A stretch of 57,334 nt of DNA. Origin: Bacteroidales bacterium. GTDB taxonomy: Bacteria > Bacteroidota > Bacteroidia > Bacteroidales > Tenuifilaceae. The notes beneath the pieces are model-generated. The model did not search any database. It was not told the origin of the DNA and saw only the letters and a program-made list of their open reading frames with translations. Where the stretch lies: assembly GCA_003818205.1 (NCBI GenBank), contig RPRQ01000026.1:1-57334 (forward strand), given 5' to 3'. Positions 33,305-41,132 of the stretch are shown in pieces. Positions within the stretch are counted from its first letter, which is position 1. Each line of letters opens with the position of its first letter. The position numbers and the translations under genes are program-made.

Positions 33305-34069
33305 ATGAACATTTTAGTACTATCGGATCTACATATCGACAACGGCGACAACTTTGGGTCGTTTGGATGGAAACCCAACAAGTTTATCAAAACCCTCGAT
33401 AAGATTATCGAATTCTATCGGGTTGATAATGTTGTACTAAACGGCGATATATTCGACCTGTACAAGTATTCGTTCCGAGATGTTTACAAGAATAATCAAG
33501 AGTTGATACAATATTTTAACGTAAATAACTTCATATACATAAGAGGAAATCACGATTTGCTCAACCCCTTTGCCCGAAACTCGCTTACTATTAAGAACAG
33601 TAAAGGACAACGTATTTACATCGAGCACGGGCACAATGCCGATTTCCTGAATGGCACCAATATTGGGCGAACCATTGGTAGGGTTGGGTTCTATCTTCTT
33701 AAAAAATTTATGCGATTCAAGTGGATTGAGCGATCCTATTTCAAAGCGGTTGAATACGACGATGAGGTTAATCATATTCCACGGAAATATAACTCATACA
33801 AATACCTTAAGTACGCGTTAAAATTGCTTCGAACCTACGATGTGGTTATTTTGGGGCATACCCATAAAATCGAAACCCATAAAACGTACTACCTGAATAG
33901 CAAAAAGAAATACATCAACTCGGGTACGTGCTCGTTGGGACGTTTTCAGGCAGTGGTAATCAACACCGAGTCATTGAAGTACGAAACCATCAAGATAAGT
34001 AAGAAGGATAAAATCGACTACTCTGATCTTCCTAAAATACCCGAGTCCAAATATTCCTCGGATGAATAA
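33305..34069 (+). CDS. Calcineurin-like metallophosphoesterase
   Basis: 254 residues. The five metal-ligand blocks are present: LSDLHID, NGDIFDLY, RGNHD, a histidine in IEHGHN, and GHTH. The layout is like UDP-2,3-diacylglucosamine pyrophosphatases (LpxH type) and like the PlcP phospholipase C used for lipid remodelling. It has no signal peptide, so it acts in the cytoplasm or at the inner membrane face. It starts one base after the glycosyltransferase stop, so the two are almost certainly coupled. Context favours a phospholipid head-group hydrolase; sequence alone does not settle it. Confidence 0.8.
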   Translation: MNILVLSDLHIDNGDNFGSFGWKPNKFIKTLDKIIEFYRVDNVVLNGDIFDLYKYSFRDVYKNNQELIQYFNVNNFIYIRGNHDLLNPFARNSLTIKNSKGQRIYIEHGHNADFLNGTNIGRTIGRVGFYLLKKFMRFKWIERSYFKAVEYDDEVNHIPRKYNSYKYLKYALKLLRTYDVVILGHTHKIETHKTYYLNSKKKYINSGTCSLGRFQAVVINTESLKYETIKISKKDKIDYSDLPKIPESKYSSDE

Positions 34070-34149
34070 TCGGTTTTGAAACGAATACCTCTACCCCGTA
34101 ATTATTTGATTTTTTGTAACTATTCTGTAATAATCGAGAATGAATAAAA

Positions 34150-34334
34150 ATCACGGAGACACGCCTACCGGTAAGCAGGGTAGTCTGAGAGAAATTAGCT
34201 GGGTTATCCAAGTCAACGCTCCATTTTTTTTGTCACTCCATTGATTTATCGAATTCCCTCTGTGTCCCCTGCCTACCCTGCCTATCAGCAGGCCGGCGGC
34301 AGGTAGGCGGCAGGCAGGTCTGTATCTATGTGGT
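34150..34334. repeat. Nested palindromic element before the CDF transporter
   Basis: TCACGGAGACACGCCTACCGG at the left is loosely answered by ATCTATGTGGTA at the right. The core (34269-34320) alternates CCTGCCTACC and GGCAGGTAGGCGGCAGGCAGG. This gap (34070-34466) holds no convincing gene. Confidence 0.55.
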
Positions 34335-34389
34335 AAAAAAAAATCTGTTCATTCTTTTCGTCAAAATCACTACCTTTATTGCGGAAATT

Positions 34390-34420
34390 AAACTGGTGTG
34401 TTATCATACCAGTTTTTTAT
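34390..34420 (+). terminator. Hairpin with T-run before the CDF transporter
   Basis: AAACTGGTGTG (34390-34400) pairs with CATACCAGTTT (34405-34415) through one wobble, with a 4-base loop and TTTTTT at the end. It may end the upstream operon or act in the leader of the transporter gene: a TACCTTTA -7-like box lies just upstream (34371-34378). Confidence 0.65.
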
Positions 34421-34466
34421 TATCTCAAATATTTTATACGTCTCTAATCGATTAACTTGGTAAGCA

Positions 34467-35348
34467 ATGATTAAAATAATCGACCTAAAGGATGAAAAAA
34501 GCAGGGTGGCATTTTTCTCTGTCCTTGCCGCAATCGCTTTAACCTCCATTAAGATTATTGTAGGAGTCTGGACAAACAGTTTAGGTATCCTATCCGAGGC
34601 ATTGCATTCTGGTTTAGACCTAGTTGCTGCGGTTATCACATTGCTTGCCGTTCGAGCGGCTGATAAGCCAGCCGATAAAACGCATAACTATGGCCATGGT
34701 AAAGTTGAAAATCTCTCGGCCTTAGTTGAAACGCTGTTACTTTTACTTACCTGTATTTGGATTATTTACGAAGCCGTGCATCGTTTGATTTCTGGAAAAA
34801 CAGACCTCAATATTAACATCTGGAGTTTTATAGTAGTAATCGTTTCAATTGCCATCGATTATTCACGTTCAAGAGCATTGTCGCGGGTAGCAAAGAAACA
34901 CAATAGTCAGGCTCTCGAAGCCGATGCGTTACATTTCTCGACCGATATTTGGAGTTCTTCAGTTGTATTTATCGGTTTAATTTTTGCTGGCTTTGGGTTC
35001 TTCTTTGCCGATGCTATTGCGGCTTTAGCAGTTGCTATTATTGTTATCTACGTTTCATATAAACTTGGTAAGAAGGCTATTGATGCCTTGTTAGATAAAA
35101 GCCCCGAAGATACCGTTTCGAAAATTCAAACAATTCTCGATGCCGACAAATTAATTACACGCTACCACGATTTAAAAGTTCGCACCATGGGTGCCGAAAC
35201 ACATGTTGAAATGAATATCCATGTTACCCCAGGAATTACCATCGAGGCAGCTCACAAAATATCGCACGATGTTGAACAAGAAATAGTAACCGCCATTGAG
35301 CGCTGCGAGGTGCATATCCATATTGAGCCTGAAGATTCGGTGGGTTAA
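34467..35348 (+). CDS. Cation diffusion facilitator (CDF) family metal exporter
   Basis: 293 residues: about five to six membrane helices, then a cytoplasmic ferredoxin-like domain (about 205-293). Metal-site motifs are HSGLD in helix 2 and HFSTD in helix 5; THNYGHGKVENLSALVE is the conserved loop block. The end HEVEQEI-like region (MNIHVTPGITIEAAHKISHD, EVHIHIEP) is the metal-sensing domain. Likely a Zn/Fe/Mn-proton antiporter of the FieF type; metal not assignable by eye. Its position inside the phosphate island may be chance. Confidence 0.88.
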   Translation: MIKIIDLKDEKSRVAFFSVLAAIALTSIKIIVGVWTNSLGILSEALHSGLDLVAAVITLLAVRAADKPADKTHNYGHGKVENLSALVETLLLLLTCIWIIYEAVHRLISGKTDLNINIWSFIVVIVSIAIDYSRSRALSRVAKKHNSQALEADALHFSTDIWSSSVVFIGLIFAGFGFFFADAIAALAVAIIVIYVSYKLGKKAIDALLDKSPEDTVSKIQTILDADKLITRYHDLKVRTMGAETHVEMNIHVTPGITIEAAHKISHDVEQEIVTAIERCEVHIHIEPEDSVG

Positions 35349-35386
35349 AGGCGATTGATTTTAACCATTAGCTCTCAACCAAATAA

Positions 35387-35426
35387 TTAACACAATCTTA
35401 ACCTTATCGACATACCCTCTTAACAT
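35387..35426 (+). promoter_or_regulatory. Four-unit Pho-box-like array upstream of the response regulator
   Basis: Seven-base words start at 35387 (TTAACAC), 35398 (TTAACCT), 35409 (GACATAC) and 35420 (TTAACAT), each separated by exactly four bases. This is the longest 11-bp-period array in the window and sits before a PhoB-like gene, as expected for autoregulation. Confidence 0.7.
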
Positions 35427-35482
35427 AAAAGCTGTTCATTTACAAATGCTTAATCAAAAGGCATCAATTAAAGTACAGCTTA

Positions 35483-36175
35483 ATGAATACCATTGGAAAC
35501 AGAATCCTAATAATCGATTCGGATAAGAACTTCCTCGAAAGTGCCTCACACTTTCTTCTTGAAAAGGGGTATGAAGTATATGAAGCGTCGCAAAGCATTC
35601 AAGGAGTTGAAATTGCAAAATCAGTTATCCCACATCTGATTCTCCTTGATATTGATTTTTCAGATGTAAATGGTATTGAGGCCTGCCAAAACCTAAGGGA
35701 AATTCTGGAATTGAATAGCACGCTTATTGTTTTTGTTTCGACTCATAACGAGGATTTTGTTCAAATAGCCTGCTTCAAAGCGGGTGCCGATGATTACTTT
35801 ACAAAGCCCCTGAAAAACAATGTGCTACATTTTAGAATACAAGCTCTGCTTAAACGACAATCAAGCAACAACCATCCGTTAAATGCCAATAATATAGAAT
35901 CAGACACTACAATAGAGATTGATTCTGAAAAGTTCATTGTTAAAGTAGGGCGCAACAATGTAAGCCTTCCTAAGAAGCAATTCTTTCTCCTACAACTCCT
36001 CATGTCGTACCCATCCAAAGTCTATACCCGCGATACTATACTCGAATTAGTCTGGGGGAATAAGAATCGAATAGGTGGTCGTGCGGTTGATGTTTATATC
36101 CGTAAACTCCGCGAGAAAATTGGTAGTAAGCATATTGTAACCATTAAAGGGGTAGGGTATCGATTTGATCATTGA
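35483..36175 (+). CDS. OmpR/PhoB-family response regulator
   Basis: 230 residues. The receiver domain (about 5-125) has acidic residues in LIIDSDKNF, the phospho-acceptor Asp in HLILLDIDFSD, the Thr/Ser switch in LIVFVSTH and the conserved Lys in YFTKPLKN. The C-terminal winged helix (about 140-230) has the recognition helix GGRAVDVYIRKLREKIG and wing IVTIKGVGYRFDH. It is very likely the regulator that binds the TTAACnT repeats, hence a PhoB equivalent, but no histidine kinase (PhoR) is next to it. I leave the symbol empty because PhoB and other OmpR-family members cannot be separated by motif alone. Confidence 0.85.
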   Translation: MNTIGNRILIIDSDKNFLESASHFLLEKGYEVYEASQSIQGVEIAKSVIPHLILLDIDFSDVNGIEACQNLREILELNSTLIVFVSTHNEDFVQIACFKAGADDYFTKPLKNNVLHFRIQALLKRQSSNNHPLNANNIESDTTIEIDSEKFIVKVGRNNVSLPKKQFFLLQLLMSYPSKVYTRDTILELVWGNKNRIGGRAVDVYIRKLREKIGSKHIVTIKGVGYRFDH

Positions 36176-36193
36176 TCTCAAGCTACCTCAATG

Positions 36194-36234
36194 TTAACTC
36201 TAGATCTAATAATTCATTAACCTATTATTAATGC
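36194..36234 (+). promoter_or_regulatory. Pho-box-like repeats upstream of the TonB receptor
   Basis: TTAACCT-ATTA-TTAATGC (36217-36234) is a 7-4-7 direct repeat; TTAACTC-TAGA-TCTAATA (36194-36211) is a weaker second pair. TTCTTTTG near 36264-36271 may be the -7 box. The ATG is at 36296. Confidence 0.65.
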
Positions 36235-36295
36235 AGGTTTAAGGTAGAGGTAATATTGGTGATGTTCTTTTGCACAATAATTAAATCTTATTTCT

Positions 36296-39145
36296 ATGTT
36301 GCAAAGAGTCATTTTTAAAGGAACCGCTTTCCAAAAATGTTTAACCATTTTTACACTAATCCTCCTTACATTAAACGCTAATTCGGCATTTAGCCAAACC
36401 GGAGCGATTGAGGGGTTTATTATCGATAAAAAAACTAACGAAACGCTTATTGGAGCAAGCGTTACAATTGATGGTTCTACGAAAGGAACCGTTTCAAATG
36501 TCGATGGACTGTATCGCATTAACGGTATTCTGCCCGGGAAACATTTCTTAAGCGTATCGTTCATGGGTTATTTACCTCAGATAATCGAACAAATAGTAAT
36601 TGAACCCGATAAAACCACCCAAGTAAATGTTCTGCTTGATGCTCAGGATGTAAGTATCGATGAGCTGGTTGTAAGTGCAAAAAAACGCACCAATACCGAA
36701 GCAACCATGCTTAGCGCAATGAAAGCGAGCATTGTTGTAACAAGCAGTATATCCAATCAGCAGATTCAGCGATCGCAAGACAGGGACGCCTCGGAGGTAA
36801 TTCGCCGAGTGCCTGGCATTACCATTATCGGCGATAGGTTTATTATTGTTAGAGGTTTAAATCAGCGATATAATAATGTATGGCTTAACAATGCTGCAAC
36901 GCCAAGTAGCGAAACGGATGTTAAAGCCTTTTCGTTTGATGTTATCCCTAGCAGTTTGATTGACAATATTCTAATTTTTAAAACCTCTGCACCAGAGTAT
37001 CCTGCCGATTTTACTGGTGGTTTTGTAAAGATTACCACCAAAAACATGCCCGAGAATAACTTTATTAGCATTGATTACGCCACTTCGTATCGAAGCGGAA
37101 CCACCTTTAATGATTTCTATCGGTATAAGGGTGGTAAAACCGACTGGCTAGGTTTTGATGATGGAACAAGAGATTTACCCAAGGGATTTCCTATGGATCT
37201 TGAGAATACAACAAACCCCACCACCATTGATAACTTCAGCAAGGCGTTTAATAAAAACTGGGTCGCCTCTCTCATTAAGGCAAAACCCGACCAACGAATC
37301 GGGATTACTTTTGGAAAGAAGTTTAAAATCGATAAACTTCTTATCGGGAGCACCACCTCCATTGGTTATAGCAATTCGATGGACTTTAACCCTATCGATA
37401 ACAACAGCTTCAACTCATACAATGTTATCGATGATGAGCCCGTTTACAAGTTCAAATACAATGACAATCAATATACTAATAGTGTAAAAGTAAATGCGCT
37501 AAGCAATTGGTCGTTCAATATTAACAAGAATAATGTAATTGAAATAAGGAATCTATTTAACCAAAATGCCTTTACCCGAACGGTTCTTCGCTCGGGATAC
37601 GATGGGTATAGCCAAAATAGCATTCGCTCCTACGAGTATCGATTCATGAGCAGAACAACCTATTCCGGTCAAATTGGGGGCAAGCATGCATTAAATGAAG
37701 GGATGACCAAAATCGATTGGAATCTAGGGTACTCAATAGCAAATCGCCAAGAACCCGACCGAAAAGTTTTACAAACCACCCTTAACGAGGCCACGGGAAA
37801 CTACCAATTAGCCTTACCATTTGCAGCAAATCCGAAGCAGGCAGGCAGGCTTTACCTCGATAATAAAGAGCATATCCTTTCTAACGGGCTTAATGTTGAG
37901 AATAAAATTAATATTTTTCACCTCCCCCCAACAATTAAGGTTGGTTACTACGCCGAATACAGGTCACGTAGATTTAATGCACGAAATATAGGATATATCA
38001 AGGGTGTTAATTACAACCCAACCAACGATGAGCTATCGCTTCCATTCGACCAACTATTTATTGATGAAAATTTTGACTATGCCAATGGTATTACCATTGA
38101 CGAGCGAACGAATAAATCCGATTCTTATTCCGCTAGCAATACCCAAATGGCTGGGTACATGGGGCTGAATCTTCCATTCAGCATTAACCTTAACTTTTAC
38201 GGAGGGGTAAGGGCAGAGTATAATAAAATGCTGCTATCGAGCTACCTCCCTGGTGTTGAAACACCTATCGATGTCGATAACCATGGGGTGAGATTCTTCC
38301 CTTCAGCAAACCTAAGCTATAACATCAGCCAAAAATCGCTTTTACGTTTCGCCTATGGGCAAACAATAAATCGCCCTGAATTCCGCGAAATTGCTCCGTT
38401 CATCTTTTACGATTTTAACGATGCTGCGGGCTATTCGGGAAACCCTGATCTTAAAGATGCTACTGTTAACAACTTCGACATCCGATTTGAGCGCTACCCT
38501 TCGTCAACCGAAACCTTCTCTCTGGCGGTTTTCTACAAATCGTTTAACAACCCAATCGAAATGATTTATGTTGATGCCGGAAGCGGTTTGCAGTACTCAT
38601 TTAATAATGCCAAAGCAGCCAAGAGCATGGGGCTAGAGCTCGAACTTCGAAAATCATTCGAAAACACTCAGCTATTTAAAAACTTCAGCGTTGTATTAAA
38701 CGCATCGCTCATTAGCAGTAAAGTAATTTTTCCCAACGATCAAAAAGCAAAAGAAAAAGAGCGCCCAATGTTTGGTCAGTCGCCATACATCATAAACGCA
38801 GGTATCTACTATCAGAATCCCAACAATGGATGGATGGTCAGCGTGCTCTATAATGTTATAGGGAAGCGTATCATCGTAGTGGGTCAACGCCAGCAGGATT
38901 CCAATGATAACATACCCGATATCTACGAAATGCCTAATAATCTTATTGATATAACCATCTCTAAGAAAATAGGGAAGTTTGAGATTAAAGCGGGAATTAA
39001 AGACCTCTTGAATGAGAAGAATAAGTATCAGCAAACCTTCTCGCTATATAATGCAGCTCAGAATACTCATTATGAAAGAACCCTCAGCTCCAAAGAGTAC
39101 AAACGAGGAACTGTTTATACCCTAGGTGTCTCGCTTAAGTTCTAA
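36296..39145 (+). CDS. TonB-dependent outer-membrane receptor with carboxypeptidase-regulatory-like domain
   Basis: 949 residues. Signal peptide about 1-34 (LTLNANSAFSQ). A CarboxypepD_reg-like domain (about 35-120) has GAIEGFIIDKKTNETLIGAS and GLYRINGILPGKHFLSVSFM; the plug follows (about 140-250, SEVIRRVPGITIIGDRFIIV, RGLNQRYNNVWLN), then a barrel of about 22 strands ending in VYTLGVSLKF. No SusD partner follows, so this is not a typical glycan-uptake pair; the next gene is an Ig-like lipoprotein that may take that place. The Pho-box-like repeat suggests a phosphorus-containing substrate such as an organic phosphate, which is inference. Confidence 0.88.
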   Translation: MLQRVIFKGTAFQKCLTIFTLILLTLNANSAFSQTGAIEGFIIDKKTNETLIGASVTIDGSTKGTVSNVDGLYRINGILPGKHFLSVSFMGYLPQIIEQIVIEPDKTTQVNVLLDAQDVSIDELVVSAKKRTNTEATMLSAMKASIVVTSSISNQQIQRSQDRDASEVIRRVPGITIIGDRFIIVRGLNQRYNNVWLNNAATPSSETDVKAFSFDVIPSSLIDNILIFKTSAPEYPADFTGGFVKITTKNMPENNFISIDYATSYRSGTTFNDFYRYKGGKTDWLGFDDGTRDLPKGFPMDLENTTNPTTIDNFSKAFNKNWVASLIKAKPDQRIGITFGKKFKIDKLLIGSTTSIGYSNSMDFNPIDNNSFNSYNVIDDEPVYKFKYNDNQYTNSVKVNALSNWSFNINKNNVIEIRNLFNQNAFTRTVLRSGYDGYSQNSIRSYEYRFMSRTTYSGQIGGKHALNEGMTKIDWNLGYSIANRQEPDRKVLQTTLNEATGNYQLALPFAANPKQAGRLYLDNKEHILSNGLNVENKINIFHLPPTIKVGYYAEYRSRRFNARNIGYIKGVNYNPTNDELSLPFDQLFIDENFDYANGITIDERTNKSDSYSASNTQMAGYMGLNLPFSINLNFYGGVRAEYNKMLLSSYLPGVETPIDVDNHGVRFFPSANLSYNISQKSLLRFAYGQTINRPEFREIAPFIFYDFNDAAGYSGNPDLKDATVNNFDIRFERYPSSTETFSLAVFYKSFNNPIEMIYVDAGSGLQYSFNNAKAAKSMGLELELRKSFENTQLFKNFSVVLNASLISSKVIFPNDQKAKEKERPMFGQSPYIINAGIYYQNPNNGWMVSVLYNVIGKRIIVVGQRQQDSNDNIPDIYEMPNNLIDITISKKIGKFEIKAGIKDLLNEKNKYQQTFSLYNAAQNTHYERTLSSKEYKRGTVYTLGVSLKF

Positions 39146-39152
39146 CCGAATG

Positions 39153-39235
39153 TTAACTAATCATTATCAACATTAATTCATTGTAGGCTATTTAATTAAC
39201 AATTTGATAATCTGCTTTTAAGATTCACGTTAAGC
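39153..39235 (+). promoter_or_regulatory. Pho-box-like repeats upstream of the Ig-like lipoprotein
   Basis: TTAACTA-ATCA-TTATCAA (39153-39170) and TTAACAA-TTTG-ATAATCT-GCTT-TTAAGAT-TCAC-GTTAAGC (39196-39235) keep the 11-bp spacing with weaker words. TTACTTTG near 39245 may be the -7 box. Confidence 0.5.
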
Positions 39236-39287
39236 TGTAGCCATTACTTTGCCATCAAGAAATTACTTAACTAAAAACTATATTAAA

Positions 39288-40898
39288 ATGAAGAAGATTT
39301 ATTTGTCACTTTTCCTAATTGCTCTGGTATTAAAATCAATCACCTCGTGCAAGAAAGAGGATGTATCCGTTACCGGAGTTGAGCTAAGTTCATCTACTCT
39401 TACCATTAAAGTTGGTGAAACATCTACACTCGTTGCTAATGTTCTCCCTGCAGATGCCGATGTAAAATCTGTAACTTGGGGCTCAAGCGACATTACCGTT
39501 GCTGCCGTTGATAATAGCGGAAGTGTTATCGGTATTAAAATAGGTACCGCTACAATTACGGTTACATCCACTGATGGTGCAAAAACAGCTACCTGTGCAA
39601 TCAACGTTATTCAGGCCGGAAACGAAAAGATTATTCAGGGTGAGATTAAAAATACTCGTAATCTTGTTGCCGACTCTACATACCTACTCAAAGGATTTGT
39701 ATATGTTGTTGATGGAGCAACCCTGAATATTGCCGCTGGTACAATTATTAAAGGCGATAAAGCAACTATGGGTAGCTTAATCGTTGAAAAAGGAGGGAAA
39801 ATCAATGCTATCGGAACTTCAACAAGCCCTATTGTTTTCACATCAAACCAACCCACAGGTGGTCGTACCTACGGCGACTGGGGTGGACTAGTTATCTGCG
39901 GTAAAGCAGCCATTAACCAAACAGGCGGTACATCACAGGTTGAGGGTGGTCCAAGGTCCACCTATGGTGGAGGAACATCACCAAACAATGCCGATAACTC
40001 AGGTACCTTAAAATATGTTCGTATTGAATTTGCAGGCTACCCATTTCAACCCGATAAAGAAATAAACGGGTTAACCCTTGCTGGTGTTGGTAGCGGAACT
40101 ACAATTGATTATATTCAGGTTTCATACTGCGGCGATGATTCATACGAGTGGTTTGGTGGTACTGTAAACTGTAAGCATCTTATCGCTTTCCGTGGCATTG
40201 ATGACGAATTTGATACCGATAATGGTTATAGCGGTAAACTACAATTCCTGCTTGGCTTACGCGACTATCGCAAAGCCGATGCTTCAGGCTCAAATGGTTT
40301 TGAGTCGGATAATGATGCAGGTGGTACAGGTAACCTTCCTATCACTAGCCCCATTTTCTCAAATGTAACCCTAATCGGGCCTCTTGATACGACGACCAAG
40401 TCAAGCCATAGCTCTGATTTTAAAAGAGCGATGCACCTTAGAAGGAATACCAAACTTTCTGTTTTCAACTCCGTTTTCGCAGGCTGGCCTGCTGGTCTTT
40501 ACCTTGACGGTAGTAATACATGGGCAAATGCTCAGAGCGGCGATCTTCAAATCAAAAATACAATACTTGTTGGTATGGTCTCAAACTATGGTGTTCCGTC
40601 TGGTGGATCATTTACAACCACCGATGTTCAAACTTGGTTTACCGATGCAGCAAGAAGCAACTCTACAATGGTAGGCCCAAAAGCTGCAAAGATATTCGGC
40701 GCATTCTTAACCTCAAATGAAGCTACTGCTCCTGTTGTATTACCGTTAACGGGATCTGCCCTTTTAAGCGGTGCAAGCTTTACCGATTCTAAACTTTCAG
40801 ATTCATTCTTTACATCAACTGCATTCAGAGGTGCATTTGGCACTGAGGATTGGACTTCTGGTTGGGTTAACTGGAATCCACAACAAGCTGCTTATTAA
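39288..40898 (+). CDS. Large surface lipoprotein with bacterial Ig-like (BIG2) domain
   Basis: Start chosen at the ATG at 39288, which gives a clean lipoprotein signal (LVLKSITSC, lipobox Cys); a longer frame from 39249 only adds 13 non-signal residues. The 536-residue product has a BIG2 domain (about 20-110, VELSSSTLTIKVGETSTLVA...TITVTSTDGAKTATCAINV) and then a beta-helix-like body with GDWGGLVICGKAAIN, TLKYVRIEFAG, IDYIQVSYCGDDSYEWFGG and FRGIDDEFDTDNGYSG. The body type recurs in Bacteroidota next to SusD-less TonB receptors. Probably the outer-face partner of the receptor upstream, with its own Pho-box-like repeat. Substrate unknown. Confidence 0.75.
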   Translation: MKKIYLSLFLIALVLKSITSCKKEDVSVTGVELSSSTLTIKVGETSTLVANVLPADADVKSVTWGSSDITVAAVDNSGSVIGIKIGTATITVTSTDGAKTATCAINVIQAGNEKIIQGEIKNTRNLVADSTYLLKGFVYVVDGATLNIAAGTIIKGDKATMGSLIVEKGGKINAIGTSTSPIVFTSNQPTGGRTYGDWGGLVICGKAAINQTGGTSQVEGGPRSTYGGGTSPNNADNSGTLKYVRIEFAGYPFQPDKEINGLTLAGVGSGTTIDYIQVSYCGDDSYEWFGGTVNCKHLIAFRGIDDEFDTDNGYSGKLQFLLGLRDYRKADASGSNGFESDNDAGGTGNLPITSPIFSNVTLIGPLDTTTKSSHSSDFKRAMHLRRNTKLSVFNSVFAGWPAGLYLDGSNTWANAQSGDLQIKNTILVGMVSNYGVPSGGSFTTTDVQTWFTDAARSNSTMVGPKAAKIFGAFLTSNEATAPVVLPLTGSALLSGASFTDSKLSDSFFTSTAFRGAFGTEDWTSGWVNWNPQQAAY

Positions 40899-40942
40899 AT
40901 CGTTTTTCCTTTTTTCCTTTTTTTCAGTTTTTTCCTAAAGAG

Positions 40943-40977
40943 AGGCTGCTCAGAAATGGGCAGCTTTTCAATTTTTA
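40943..40977 (+). terminator. Rho-independent terminator after the Ig-like lipoprotein
   Basis: GCTGCTCA (40946-40952 region) pairs with TGGGCAGC (40957-40964) around a GAAA tetraloop, followed by TTTTCAATTTTT. It lies about 45 bases after the stop. Confidence 0.75.
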
Positions 40978-41037
40978 TAAATATGGGATTGAATTAATTC
41001 TCCCCTAAACTCTGTTTCAGTCTTATAAATAAACCCT

Positions 41038-41045
41038 TACCTTTG
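41038..41045 (+). promoter_or_regulatory. -7 promoter box (TACCTTTG)
   Basis: A perfect TAnnTTTG match 87 bases before the ATG at 41133, leaving a leader of about 80 bases. Confidence 0.4.
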
Positions 41046-41132
41046 TCCTTTTGCATAATAAAGGTTATACTTGACTAAATGACCTGAGTACTTAGTATCA
41101 TTAAAGAAGTTAAACATCTAGAGGTGTAAGTT

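Noticed and set aside
39249-39287. Upstream start for the Ig-like lipoprotein
   Set aside because: The 13 extra residues precede a complete lipoprotein signal and would place the start inside the likely promoter region.
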